Assembly (NCBI GenBank): GCA_036937835.1
Contig: CM072876.1
Span: 2,956,001-3,020,000 of the forward strand
Length of the DNA: 64,000 bases
Source of the DNA: Pampus argenteus
Lineage: Eukaryota; Chordata; Actinopteri; Scombriformes; Stromateidae
Direction of reading: 5' to 3'
Program-made: the position numbers and the translations under genes
Notes under the pieces: generated by a model
Told to the model about the DNA's origin: nothing
Database searches by the model: none
What the model saw: only the letters and a program-made list of their open reading frames with translations
Part shown: positions 13,721-27,100 of the stretch, in pieces
How the letters are laid out: each line of letters begins with the position of its first letter
Position numbering within the stretch: position 1 is the first letter of the stretch

Positions 13721-15381
13721 TTCATGTCAGTCTCTGGGAATTAGCTGCAGAGCGATACACAGAGTGAGTCCGTGTGTGTATATCTGCTATCTGGCTGCTC
13801 CCTAGTTGGGTTTAATCTGATGTGGGCTCACTGATGTTAAATTGGCTGTAAATTCCTGTGAGAAAAGGAAGAGTAGAGCTGAACATAATCACTTAAAATG
13901 TATATCTTGATAATAAATGATAAATGTGATGGGAAGTGGTGACATGGCTCCGTGGATAGAGACGTTCATCTATATGGTGGTCTATTATTTTGGTCCAGAC
14001 GGATATATGTCAACTATAGTGGGCAGATTTCCATGAAATCTGGTACAAACACTCAGAGAGGCTGAAGTTTATTAACGCGTATATTAGCACGCTGATGTTA
14101 GCGTCTCACAGAGCAGCTAGTACTGATGCGTTTAAGTTCAGTATCCACTCGCCTTTTAAAGCCATTATTATGTGACTAAAACAGGGAAAGGTTGCGGTTT
14201 CAGTTGATAAAAAGGCATAAAAATCATTAATTAAAGATGAACTACCTCGACCTCCGTATCTTTTATTATTTTCCCCTTCGCTACATGAAGGACACACACT
14301 ATTCCTACAAAGACAAAGAATGTAAGGATGTAAATTGTTGGTGTGATTCATTATTTCTGTCTTTATTTATTTATTTATTTTGTCCAGTGTAGCCTGACAT
14401 GTCTTTGACTTCCTCGTTTTTATACTTGTGTGCAGCAAAGAAAAAAAGAAACCGATTTTTTTTTTTTTTTAATTCAGCCCTGAATAACGGCACGATTCTC
14501 CTGCTTTCCTTTGAGACAGACATGTATTTGTCCTTGAGCAGGATGGTAAACTGGATCAGATCAGTGACCAGCAGCAGGATGGTGTGGCTGCACTGAACAT
14601 CTCTCTGGAGAGACGACATCTACGAGAAACTGTGTGCTTCTGCGTTTCAGAGCTCCGGTTCAGCAGCTTTTTTTTTTTTTCTCTGACTTCACGCTTGCAG
14701 CATGTGGAGCTCTCTGGAGTATTTTATTAGAGTATTTATTTATTTTATTTTTATTTTTTACACTGCTGCTGCACACAGCTTCAACTCTGATCTTCTGAAA
14801 GTATAAAACAGACCCTCCCCTGTTAAAGAGATCATTACTATTCAATGACATGAATGAAAACCCACAGCAGTGTTTTCTTTTCATTCTTGTGTAATATTTA
14901 CACTTGTATATGAATTTTAGGAATAATTAGGAAAGACGATTTTACTTTGATAAATATTTAAACAACAGGGATTCAAAACCTTTAATATGGTTCAATGCAT
15001 TTAATCCATAATTAACATGGAGGGTAAATGGAAGAACCTGAATTATGCAGTTTTAGGCTGAAATCGTTCACTCGTTCACTCATTCACTCTTGACTACATA
15101 ATAAACACACTGTATATGTTGACCTCTCTAATGCTTTAGATACCGCTGACCGCTGCATTTTTATTTAATTTCATTCATGTCTTGGTTTTTTGGATGATTA
15201 ATGTGTTCAGATTATATTTTATTCTTGGGAGAAAACCGACAATCTCGCTTCCAGTAACCAACAGAGTATCACAAAGGGTCCGTGCTCGATTCATTATTTA
15301 TTTCTAATATATCAATAAGTCTTTTCTGTGTTCTTTATGCTATTTCGTGCCTGTATTCATGCACGTGTTGAGCATATTAAA
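13721..15381. other. Intergenic DNA with an old dispersed repeat
   Basis: At about 13955-14120 the text runs TTTGGTCCAGACGGATATAT, then CCATGAAATCTGGTACA and ATTAGCACGCTGATGTTAGC, resembling a widespread diverged teleost repeat. Poly-T/A tracts lie at 14457-14472 and 14669-14681. No gene recognised. Confidence 0.4.
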
Positions 15382-15556
15382 TAGGGCTGCAACTGCTGAT
15401 TATATTCATCACTGATCATGTGATCATCTAAAGCTTTAAATCTTCACATCTGAGAACTTTTTTTTTACTCAAATAATGACTCGAAATGATAAATTGATTA
15501 TAAAAATAGTTGCTAATTAATTATTTTCTCTAAATTAACTAATCATTGCAGCTATA
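15382..15556. mobile_element. Short dispersed repeat with inverted ends (GGGCTGCAACT family)
   Basis: Begins ATAGGGCTGCAACTGCTGAT and ends ATCATTGCAGCTATAG, so the ends are imperfect inverted repeats around a 175-bp AT-rich body. This is the pattern of a MITE-like element, and related fragments lie at 8691, 25020 and 38810. Confidence 0.55.
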
Positions 15557-16630
15557 GTATTATTTTAAAAAAGCCTTTTGCCGCCGTTTTGCTGCAGATT
15601 CCTGGATATTTATAATTCAGACACTAATAAATTGGTGGATTGTTATTACAGTACACTGGTAGGGAGTGGCTAAATAGAGAGTGATGATATTTGGCTGCAT
15701 TTAATAGCACACATCCTATAAGTGAACCCCTAGTGATATAATTCATTACATACATGACAACCAATATTACCTTTACCATCCTAAGAAAAAAATACACAAC
15801 GAGCAAATGACGGCGGCGGTTTATTGAATAGTCGGTGCATATTTGTGTGTTATATTACAATGAAATAGATCTATTTTATTCATATTACATATATCTGATA
15901 TATGTAAAATGTTAAATTTTAAAAAGAGGAAGCATACGTTTAGGGTTTCCTGCTACGGTGGACCTGCAGTATCCAGCCTGTTCATGCAGTTCTTTATGTT
16001 TGTTTTTTATTGATTAATTTACTGCAAATTGCTGTTTGTTTTATTGATGTTGTTGTTGTGTTGAAGCTATTAAGATTTAAGTGTTTGCTAGAAAGGATAA
16101 AAATGGAGGATACGCGTCACATAAACTGGAATAGATTTTTTTTTTTTTTGGCATTTTGGGAATTCATCCCTTGATTCAAGGGAAGATCATCCAAACATAA
16201 TATTTAAGTGAAGCTTTTTTTAGCAGCACGGCTGTACCTGAATAAAAATGATCATATTTATAACGCTGACAGGCTGCAAGCGAACGCCTCTCGAGTGGTG
16301 ATGGCGCCGCAAAATTGGTCCACCAGTGTATCAGGCAGCACTTGTTCTCGTATCATGTCACATATTTCTCTTTCTATCTACATCCTAAATTATGCACGCT
16401 TTTTGTTCTTTTGCAAGTTTAACCAGCTGTTATGGCTCTTTGAGGCATTCAGAGAAAAACCAATAAAGCCACATCTGTTGAGGTTCAGACTCGGAGCCCT
16501 TTGGGCCAGTGGAGGAACTTCGATAGAGCTTCAGCAGGGAACTTTTAATATCAATTCAGTGGATGCGAGAGAAGCATTAAACTCACCTACCGTATATAAA
16601 TGCATTACCTTCCCTGTCCTGCCTAGGTTG
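15557..16630. other. Intergenic DNA; open frame at 16208 not recognised
   Basis: A 146-codon frame at 16208-16648 has no recognisable domain and no coding-like composition. It abuts a LINE-like 3' tail and may be part of the same decayed insertion. Nothing else is seen. Confidence 0.35.
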
Positions 16631-16772
16631 GTACTGATCTTTGGGTAAAGGGACAGAGGACGTTCATTTGTAGCCGTCACCAACTGCTGGCTCACTGGGG
16701 AATTAGGATTGTTGTCTAGACCTGCTCTATAAAAAAAGTGTTTGTTGTGATTTGGCGCTATATAAATATCAT
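16631..16772 (+). mobile_element. LINE-like 3' tail remnant
   Basis: Contains TTGTCTAGACCTGCTCTATA and TTGTGATTTGGCGCTATATAAAT, a 3' end shared by many dispersed teleost copies, which I associate with an L2-like non-LTR element. The 5' part is absent or unrecognisable. Confidence 0.5.
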
Positions 16773-16895
16773 CATTTAATCATCCCTTTTGCAATTTAAG
16801 TTGACAACGTGTCTTTCAAATATATTGTTAGTATATCTGTGTTATTAGAATAAAGAAAAAAAAGCTCCTTTTTGTCCCATCCAGATGGAGGGCGT

Positions 16896-17156
16896 GTCGG
16901 TGTCTACGTTTGACAACTGATATGTCGGTGTCTGCGTTTGATTGATAACAACTGGGTGTGTGTCGGTGTCTGCGTTTGATTGATAACAACTGGGGTGTGT
17001 GTCGGTGTCTGCGTATGATTGACAACAACTGGGGTGGGTGTCGGTGTCTGCGTATGATTGACAACAACTGGGGTGGGTGTCGGTGTCTGCGTTTGATTGA
17101 CAACAACTGGGGTGTGTGTCGGTGTCTGCGTTTGATTGACAACAGCTGGGGTGTGC
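16896..17156. repeat. 39-bp minisatellite, about 6 copies
   Basis: GTCGGTGTCTGCGT begins units at 16924, 16962, 17001, 17040, 17079 and 17118; spacing is 38, 39, 39, 39, 39. The unit continues TTGATTGACAACAACTGGGG. Being a multiple of three, it stays open on both strands (13-residue periods), but splice or start context for a gene is lacking. Confidence 0.95.
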
Positions 17157-17514
17157 AGTTAAAAAGGAATTTTAACTCAAGTAGCGCTGCATGAATTAAT
17201 ATGAAACTCTGCAATACTGGTGACGAATGCGACACTGAATAATAATGCAGGCAGCACAACACCTTCACCAAATTGCTGAGTCACAGCTGACAGTGGAAAA
17301 AAAGGTTTTTTTTATTTTCTTTTTTGTGAATCTCGTGATTTATTTATTTAATATTTATTTTCTGCTGCTGTGTTTCTGCACTGCATCCGATGTTTGTTCT
17401 ACTTATGCTTTTCTTGAAGCCGTTCCTCTTTTGCCAATAATGTCTTAATAAATTTCCTTCTCACAGCTTGACTTATAATTACTGTGGCCATACATTGACC
17501 TAAACTGCAGCCAC

Positions 17515-17733
17515 CTTTGGAGGGCCCCGACCCCTAGGTTGGGAACCACTGGACTAAACTATCTAACTGTATATAAAGTAGTTGAAACTACTTTACTGCT
17601 AAAACTTGTACTTTTACTTGACTAGTTTAATGTATTTTTAATGCATGACTTTTACTTGTAATGGAGTATTTTTACATTATTATATTGGTACTTTTACTTA
17701 AGTAAAGGATCTGAGTACTTCTTCCAGCACTGT
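17515..17733 (-). mobile_element. Non-autonomous DNA-transposon-like repeat, copy 2 (inverse)
   Basis: GGGCCCCGACCCCTAGGTTG followed by GGAACCACTGG is the reverse complement of the terminus at 5072-5103. It continues with TACTTTTACTTAAGTAAAGG and ends CTTCTTCCAGCACTG, the usual edge of this family. Confidence 0.55.
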
Positions 17734-20118
17734 TTATTCCCAACTTTCCGTTCTGCTATTCATTGTTATTCAGTAGTTTTCCTAAACGTAACCAGCTGTG
17801 AGAATAGTCCATTTCTTTCTTTTTGTTTTTTGTATGGAAACATGCTTCTAATCATTTAGAAATCCTCGACCAGGAGGTCACACGTCTGTCAGGAGAAATT
17901 AGAAAACCAAAAACAAAGGAACTGTTGTGTTTGTAGCCTTGAGTGTTTTGTATTGATGTTTCACCCCGGTACATTTGTTCTTCCCTGCAACGACCTCATT
18001 AAATTACCTCGACACTATCATTTGTATTCTGTTGTATTACTTTTCAAATTTTGTAATTAATAATAATGAGGTAGCGACTGCCACGAAGCCAAAGGCTTTG
18101 CGTTAAGCTGAAATTGAGTGTGAAGTGTTAATAAATGATCTTCCATCCAGGTGAAACACAGCATGTAAAAAAAAAATTAGCTCCCATTAATCTTTTCACT
18201 TCACTGAGAAATGAAACATGAGCCCTGAGTCATTTGTAGTTTATCCTGTTTTATTATTTTATTTTCATAATTACAAGGACAGAAACGGATGGTGATAATC
18301 TGCCTCATAAAAAGGTGACAGCTGCTTGTGAAATCTCACGAATGAAACATCCGGCATTGAAAATACGAAATATAACGCACGAGTGTTTCTTCATGATAAC
18401 AAAGTATCTGCTGGGCTTTAAAAGGTTTAGGAGGTGGATTAAATAATTTACTTGTGATCCAATAATGGAGGAAAGTAGATGCATTTAAAAAAAATGAAAT
18501 AAGGTCATGAACGCCTCTATTTGACCCACAAAACAAGATTTAAACCTCATCAATAGAAAAATGCATTTTATACGACTAAAGCAGGATGAAAAGAAAAACC
18601 ATGCATGTCGCCCAGATGAAAACCTGGACCTCTGCTTGGACTTCTGCTTGCTGTTATAACCAGACTGAAATCAATCTCAAGCTTCTGCCACAAAACCTGC
18701 AGATCATTTTGACTTCATGAGAATCAAACCGAATCTCGTTATGCTTTCTGCTCACATCTGAAGCTACACTGAAGAGGGAATTCAAACACCTCGGTCATGC
18801 CAGAGAAATAACACGCCACATTTGTCATGTCTGTGTTTTCCTGTTTGTGTTTGTGAAGGCCTCCTGTCCTGAGAATAAACACGGATGATGTGTAATTATA
18901 CAACCACATTTCTATTATTTCTGCTAGTTTTTGTATAACATAACACAAGCTTTTCTTTTACATATTATATCACATATTTCATCATTGTTTCACTCATCAC
19001 TGTTTGATGAAAATCACCATCGTGTCTCCTTCGATTGGAGGCTGAACGTCAGTAAGAGTGCATCCGTTACCTCATTACACAAGTAATCACTGATGCTTTG
19101 TGTCCATTCATCATAGTTAATCCACTTCTAAAATAACTTTAATTTAGCTGTAATGGAAACCAGACTCATTAGCAGGTCTGTCAGGTCTTTTTTTTTGTAT
19201 TAATTGCACTCATTGATTAAAGTGGCTGAGACAAGAGAGTTAAATTATTCCTCATTATGGATTTAGTTCACATATAATAATCCAGTGGTGGAAAAAGGAA
19301 GACCTGGGCAGAAATGTAGAAAAATGCTGATTATAATTTATGCAAATTCACATGAACTTAAATAACTGATTTTTTTTTTTTTTTTTTTTGCTTTTTAATC
19401 AATTCGACTTTCTTGAAAACATGAATTTAAAGAAAAAAATGTAGAAAATATCATAATTCCACTGATAAGTATAATATTGAACCAGCTTTGTAGTAGTATA
19501 CAAAGTACAGTATTGAACTCCAGAAGTATAAACTACTTGCAGTACTTGAGTAACTTCCTGGTTGAAGCGTCGTGACTCACTGACAGTTGGGACAGTGTGG
19601 CTGCTGTTAGGCTCAGTACACAAAGAGATTTTATTTTTTATTTTTTTTGCAGTCGCTGTCGTGTAAACAGGCCTTCAGCTCACTGTTTATCTTCTCTGCA
19701 GAAATTCTTTCTCACTGTTGATCCGTCAGATTAATGCAGTCTGTGCGTCTGACTCACTCCAAGCATGTAGACAAAAACCTGAGAGCAGTTTATTATCAAT
19801 TTATATACTGTCATGTTGTGTATGAACTGAAAATGAGGTGCTAATGATGTCACACTCAGTCTTAATTATGTGTTAATGAAGTTGGTTTTATATTAGATAT
19901 TCATTAGAAACTTAGTGTCCCCGCCCACTTTGTTTATTGTTTCAAATATCGAGTTGTTTATATAAATGCATGATGCACCTTTTCCATATGATTCGTTTAA
20001 ATATCGTTGTTTAAACTGTTGGTTGGACAAATCAAGACATTTACAAACATCACCGTATACTGAGGATTTTATTTTTCAATTTTCTAACATTATATTCAAC
20101 CAAACACTTGATTATTAG

Positions 20119-20176
<58 letters not shown>

Positions 20177-20504
20177 TATACAGCTGTATTTATCTTAAAA
20201 TGTTTCTTTACTTCTGTAACAAGCATCATTTGTCTCCTCTGGGATTTAAAGCCTGACATGGAATAAGCTTCTAGACTTATGGGATTTATAAGAAAAGCAT
20301 GAAAGTACATGTCTACAGAGGATTTAACTATTTAATTTATCCCCCAGAGCCAGACTGCAACATCACACTTTGTGTAAATGCGGCCCTTTACAACAAAATA
20401 TAACAGGATCATAAAACATAATCTTTCTTTATCCACATTTTTTTTTTAAAACGATAAAAAAAAAAAATGGAAATCCCGGTGCTGAGGTGAAGATGTTACA
20501 GTAC
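17734..20504. other. Intergenic DNA, no gene recognised
   Basis: AT-rich; a diverged AGTACTTGAGTAACTTCC stretch near 19540 is a repeat fragment. A long AT microsatellite lies at 20123-20167. No convincing exon. Confidence 0.5.
20123..20175. repeat. (AT)22 then (AC)4 microsatellite
   Basis: A perfect AT run changing to AC at its 3' edge. Confidence 0.95.
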
Positions 20505-20740
20505 CTGAGCCGTCCACTTTGTAGGAATAAGTGTCATTGGCTTCAATGCCACGTCGAGTGACATCTTCTCGTGAGCTGCTTTCCAGTTTCAAGGGGAAAC
20601 ACGAGTGTAAAGTGTCACGGTGAACCAGGAAGGGGGGGTGTGCTGAAAGAAGCGGTCGCTGGGTTGACAGATGCCCCCAGAAAGCCACTAACAGGATGAC
20701 GCCAGCGCTGCGAGGGCCGCGGAGTAAAGACGGATTATGT
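20505..20740 (-). other. Unassigned open exon-like segment upstream of impg1
   Basis: On the minus strand 78 codons are open between a good acceptor (TTTATCTACTGCTCAG) and a weak donor (TCAG|GTACTG). The reading includes a hydrophobic run (AGVILLVAFWGHL) followed by a polar part with SSSREDVTRRGIEANDTYSY. It is GC-richer than its surroundings. I do not recognise the protein and see no partner exon. It might be an exon of an unknown minus-strand gene, a pseudogene exon, or chance in a conserved promoter region. Confidence 0.25.
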
Positions 20741-21099
20741 CTGAGCAGTAGATAAACAGATTATTCCCGAAACGGTGCCTACCTTTTTAACCTCATCACT
20801 TATGCCACGCTTGCAGCTAGAACTGTCCCACAATTCCTTCTGGGTGGATTTTTTTTTTTTTTTTTTTACACCTTCCTCCATCATATCCACATCCTGGAGT
20901 TCATTAGGAGAGTTTCATGCCATCTCCATGCAAAGTGCACCCAGACACCACTGCAACCCAACTGACTGCACCTATGAACTCCACCTGAGCTAGAGGACGC
21001 CACCAACCTCCCTCCCCTTCCCCCTCCCATCACCCTTCACCCTGCTGGATTTACTTTGAATTTCACATTTTGAGGAAGTCAAACTCTTCTTCTTCTACA
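20741..21099 (+). promoter_or_regulatory. impg1: Presumed impg1 promoter and 5' UTR
   Basis: Lies immediately upstream of the impg1 ATG. It is pyrimidine-rich near 21000 (CCCTCCCC runs) with a poly-T at 20850-20868. No clear TATA box is visible. A GGATTA (CRX/OTX-type) hexamer sits just upstream at 20732-20737, fitting photoreceptor expression, but six bases are weak evidence. The transcription start cannot be placed. Confidence 0.35.
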
Positions 21100-21163
21100 A
21101 TGCTTTGGGGATTTGGACTTGTGTTGTTGTTCATCATCGCTCCACAAGCTGCAGAAATTAAAG
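21100..21163 (+). CDS. impg1: impg1 exon 1: signal peptide
   Basis: ATG at 21100 opens a short hydrophobic leader (LVLLFIIAP core) ending in a plausible signal-peptidase site near QAA. The donor is G|GTAAG at 21164, phase 1. This start is chosen because it gives a secretion signal and splices in frame to the conserved exon 2. Exon 1 of mammalian IMPG1 also encodes the signal peptide. Confidence 0.85.
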
Positions 21164-24100
21164 GTAAGCCAAAACAACAATCCTTTGAGCCTTCGAAGGC
21201 CCTTACAGCTTCAAACGGTTTTATTCTGTAGGAAAAAAAAGATAAAAAAGCAGTTTGATACCAGGATTTAAGGAGTAATACTATATATACACGTACTAAA
21301 CTTCACAACGTCACAATGTAAAGCAAAGCCTATTAGGATTGCGTCAGTACTTGGCTGTGAAATAATTACAGCGTTGGACACTGTCACGGTTTGTCACTGT
21401 TTCACCCGCGGATACAAAAAAAGGCCGTTTTTTAGAAGGAGTCGAGTGAATCCTTTTGTCTTTGTCCTGTTCTGAAACACAGACAGAGTGAAGTCACTGT
21501 TTATGACAGGCTATGAAAACCTGCCAACATGTCCACAACACAAATGGAAATGTGGAAAAAACGGATGACAGCGTAGTTTAATAGATTTATTGCCAGCTCG
21601 GTAACAGCTTGATAATCTGAATCACAGTTCTCTCCAGATCTATTTATGGAAGAAGAAAAAAATAAAATAAAGGAGGTGAGGAGTTATCAGCATGCAGGAC
21701 GATCTGAACCATCCTGAATAGTAGAAATAAAATAATAATAAAAATTAAATAAAAAAAATTCTCCCTGTATTGTTCAGTATCAAACATCTGAAGTTCACCT
21801 TCACTTCCAAACATTTCTACATGTTTATTCGAAAGGTGGTGATAAGCACAGAAGGCTGTCTGGTGAATTTCAACACCCACTTTACACTTTAACACCATCC
21901 TGCAAATATCTGTATATATATCTGTATATATATATCTATATATTGTTTGGTGGATGCTTTTATTCTATGAACCCTTCAAGTGCTTTTATATTTAGTATGA
22001 GTGGGCATAAGGAGGGAGAGTGAACCCTGGCAGGCAGATATAATATGACCATAAATAACACAAAACAGAGACAAAAAGTACAATTAAAAAAATAAAATTA
22101 AAAGTTTATACAGAAATGAAAAAAGGAGGCGTACAGTTCTGTAATCAACTTCATCTAACCTTTTATAAGCTGTTATTCTTGATTCACCCTTTGTTTTTGT
22201 ATGTTGGAAAATGCTAAAAGCGAGTATAAATTAAAAGTAAACGTGTCAATTTTAGGTCAGTTTCCATGGAGACTGTCGTCAATTATCATCTATTTTCTTG
22301 AGCTTTAAGTAGTTTTCATGAAGAGATACATCCTGATTGGTTTAGATGTATTTCTTAATTAATGTCCCAGTGTAGTTACAGCAGATGAGGTTCCTTCTGC
22401 AGCTCGGAAAATGCTCAAAAATAGGTTTCTATTAATAAAAAGAAGGTGAGAAAACCCTCAAATGAGACTCATGACTCAAACCTTAATTTGATAAATTAGA
22501 CCCAAGTCTGTCGTATGAGTCATGCCTCGCTCCACAGGGGGAAGCACTTCATCCAGCGTTTCATCCAGTCACATGGGTTTGATTGACTGATTTGATTTCA
22601 TTCATAACACGATTAGACACATTTTATTTATTTTTAGATTCAAAAATCACATTTTTTTTTAATATTCATATGAAAAGTTTTAAAGTGGAAAAACAGACAA
22701 GTTTTCAGCCCCCTGCTGTGTTTCCGAGTGGTATTTGCTGTCACAAAGAGCCATGAAGAAATGATGAACCCCACTTTGACAAATAAGAGAGAAGAAAGAG
22801 GCATGTTGACTGAAGAGGTAAATTAAAATTTTACCAATTTTACATTGAATTTGGGGTCAAGCAAAAGTTATAACAGAGACATGAAAGCACTTCCTTTGTG
22901 CCGTAAATTAAGGCCTCATTTTCCCAGGAGATTGTACCCGGTTGCACACAGTGAGAGTGAAGATTATATGAAACCAATCTAAATGCTGATGGTGTCATTA
23001 TTCTGTAGCCATTACACTGTGTGATCAACATTTACTTCATGATGATATGGTTGTATTGAAAAAGTTCTCTATTTCAGCTCTAATATGACTCAAATGAGAA
23101 CAAAGCGACTCGATATTTATTGCAAAATGAACAGAATAACTAACAAATCAGACAAAGTTGAAGGAAGGTCATTGGCCAGCTGCACAGAGGAGCCACATCA
23201 CAGTAAAAGCTAACCTAACAGCAGCTTGAAAACAGGCGTATTGTTGGCTCCCAACCCAAAATAAATCCAGAGTAACGTCTCAAAAGGGCTTCGAGATGGT
23301 GAGGAGCTGCTTTACCAGCTGTTATCACTACTTGTTGGCATCATGTTTCATGTAAAGCATCCATTTTTCCCAGTTCTTGTTACAAATAGATAGACAAACC
23401 AATGTTGTTTCTGTGTCCTTTCCAGGGAGCGCCGCCAGGTTCGACTCTGGGGTGAAAACGGAGGCGGGCGTTGGCTCCGTACGTTTGGCGGAGTTGCTGA
23501 AGTTGTCCACACACTCCACCAAAAGTTCGGGGTTTGGACTTAGCCGACGTCGATCCAAGAGGTCTGTGTTTTTACACTCCGGAGTGAGAATCTGCCCCCA
23601 AGAAACTCTCAATGAAGTGCTCGCCAGCCACCAGGCTTATTACCAGCTCAGAGGTAAAGGACTGTGATTTTTATATTGTTCTACATTGTTCCAATAGGAT
23701 TAAATGATGAGACTGATGTGAACATGTGTGAACAATCAAATATAGAAGAGTGCACTCAGTATGTCTAAAATTTGGTCACAATATAATCTAAAAACAGTCA
23801 ACAAAATGATCTTGTTCTGCCAATAAAAAAACATACATAGAAGTAGAAGAAGGAAACCGGGGAAAATGTTGTGTGACAAAGGTACTGGACCAGACGTGAT
23901 GTGAGGATGAAGCGGGTTCATGATCCAGCAGGATGATCAGTCAGGAGTGATGAAGCGAGACTCGGAGATATGACTCATTCACCTTCCTCCACGCAGGTTT
24001 CTGTCAAAACTCTTCAGCTACAGATAAGAAACAAGCTGTGCAGGTTTTTTTGTTTTTTTTAAGCCTAGAGTTTATTTTTTCACCTTTGATTTGACCAAAG

Positions 24101-27100
24101 AAACAAAATGTCAGAGCGTGTTTGTCAAAAACTTTGTATTTTGTGTGCACAAAGAAGAAATAAAACAATTTCATATTCTTTCAGTCATCTTCATGCTGTC
24201 CATAAAGCCTTGAAACGTAACAGGATTTCAAACTTTGACTTGATCGACTTAAAGCTCTACATCAGAGTTACTGTTTAAAATGAAAACATTCAGCATTTCC
24301 AAATTTAGTTTAAAGTTCATTTAAAACGATCCATACAGAGTGTAAATATGATCAGTATTTCAGGCATTGAAGTCAATATTAGACGAGGATAGAAGAAGAA
24401 AAGATGATAGACGAGAAGAGGATGATGCATAGTTAGCTTCTCACATGTGAAAATGTCCTCTGAGATAGTAAACTAAATATCTTTGTGTTTTCAACTCCTG
24501 GATTTGCATCAAAAAAAAACAAACAAAAAAAAAAACTTTCCACCAACTTCAACTTCACAGATACAAAAATCCATAAAAAAGGAGCTTGTGACGGATTCCC
24601 ACTAGTTTACAGAACGTCTAAGAGTCTGTGGTGTGTTTGTTTGGTCAGTTTGTCAGGAGGCCGTGTGGGAGGCGTTCAGGATCTTCTTCGACAGGATTCC
24701 CGGCACGTCGGAGTACCAGAGATGGGTTCACACATGTCAACACGAGTCGCTCTGCATCTCCGACCTCGCCAAGAACTTCAGCAGCTCTGAGGAGCACATG
24801 ACCATGATTCACAGGGTAAGAAAGCCACAAAGGGCTTAGAGAGTATTTCCATCAGTCAAAACACACACAATACATTTAGAAATGTTAGCAGAGAAAACCA
24901 AGCATCCTGAAAATTAAATAAAAAGATGTTTGCAAAATATTGACTTATTTATATATTTATGTATTTTTAATCATGAGTTTAAGCCTTTCTGCACACACTG
25001 ATATATATGTGGGCTCCATTAGTCATGTAAAATAAGCAGAGATGAAACAGCTAATTGAGTAATCGATTAGTCAATTGACAGCAGAATAAACTGTTTATAA
25101 TGTGCAATATTACTACATTTCATATTTAATTCTCATACCACGTAAAATATTTTTATACTCTTGTTTAACTTGCACTCCTTATCTTATCACTTGTTTCATA
25201 TGGCATTTCTTATTGTATTTCTATTATTTATTATTGTTATTTTCTGCCTATACTTCTTTATTGCTTATACTTCTTTATTTCTTGTAACTCTGGCACACTA
25301 ATTTCCTACGGGATAAATAAAGTTGTTCTGATTCTGATTCTGATTCTGATCTGCAACTATTTCCCAATTAGTCTAATTAATCTTTTACCAATATTATAAT
25401 TTTACACCAATAATACCTTTAAGTCTGTGATAAAATAATATGAATGTGCAGGATATTACTGCTGGTGGTAATGAAAAAAAAAAAAAAAAATTATGATATG
25501 CATATTTTTGGTGCTCTTTGGGTGAAGTGTCCGTTCACATAAACACAGAGGAGAAATGTTTCTTTTCTCATTAATGTTCACACTCGTTTCTGAAATGACG
25601 CTGTGGAGATTTAATGGCTTTCATGGCCTGAAGAGTTGAAAAACTCCCTGAAGAATTCACACACGGCTGCAGCTAAATATAATTTACGCCACAACACATA
25701 AGGTAATTTTCACATAATTGCATTCACACGAACTCAATTCCTGAGTGTGAATAAATAAAAATGAATCAATTAATCAGTCATCGATCTAAAAAACAAACAA
25801 AAAAACAAACAAACAAAACAACAGCAACCTCCAGTGAGAGCAGCAGCAGTCACCGACATGACATCAAGATAATCATATGACCAATTACCACCTGTTGACA
25901 TGTGTAGGTGTGACAGTGTTTGTTTGTCTGTGACATTCAGTAAATTACGGTTTTGTTGTTTTGTTTATTTTGATTGTTTGCAGAGGATGAACCGGAGAGA
26001 CGGGAGGCCTCCATCACGGTAGGTGTGATAGATGGATAATCATGTGTGTCTCTGATAACATGGACATGAACGCATTAAACAGGGCTGTAAGATTGGACTG
26101 TGTGAAGGTCGTTGTTGTGAAGGACATGCAACACAAACCAGACGAGATGTTGTGATTCAAGGTCACTGTCAACAATTTTGTCAAGAAATCTCATGCAGAG
26201 CCAAACCAACAGTGAACTAATCTGCAGTACTAACAAGTATAACGTCTGCTGTATCTTATTCCTCTATGCCGTAGACCTCAGGGGTCCGAAAACGATTAAA
26301 AAAACATGTCAATGAGCCACAACGCTGCACATGTTCTTTCATTATGAAGAGTTTGGTCACTTTGGTTGGTTTAGAAACGCCTCCAAAGACTAATGGTGTG
26401 AGACAGACTGGAGGGAAATAACAGAGAACCAGAAACAGAACCCGAGTTCCTCGTGAGTTCAGTCTGAGGTTGAACTGAACACAAACACACAGACACGGTC
26501 AGCGCATATGGTTGGTCGCTAGCTAGCTTACAGCTCACGTATGGTAATGTATTTTGGCTGTTTGGGGGCGAATAATCACAAATAATGAATTTCGTTTAGT
26601 GAAGGAGGTCAGAGAGTGCCGTCTAGATATCAGTTGTTTATTTTTAAGTTTATTAATAACATTTAAAATACATGCAAATGAAGTCATGAATATGTTTCAT
26701 GAACGCTGAAATGATCACGGTCTTTGTTTTTCTTCTACAGAGGCGTAGTGATTCCGCCTCCGCCGAAACAAAAGGTCCCTGAGGTAGCAGGTACAAAAGT
26801 TATAATTATTGAATACCTGATCCTGTGCTGTATTATACTTATAGTGTAATGTTAATATTAAATTGTCATTATGTCTTGTTTTTGTACTTTGAACCGTAAT
26901 ATATATATATATATATATATATATTGATTTCTGTGTAATAAAGAACTCCTGTCCTTGTACTGCACTAACTGTGATGCTGCAAACTGTCTACATGCACCAG
27001 TTCTTCCGTAACACTTTATTTGTTGTCGTTTTAATGACTCCTGACAGATGCTAACGCTGCATCATTCATATGAACACACAGCTTGACTCTGCCACACTGT

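Noticed and set aside
16828..17271. 147-codon minus frame with RRHRHTPQLLSIK repeats
   Set aside because: Product of the 39-bp minisatellite; no conserved flanks or splice sites.
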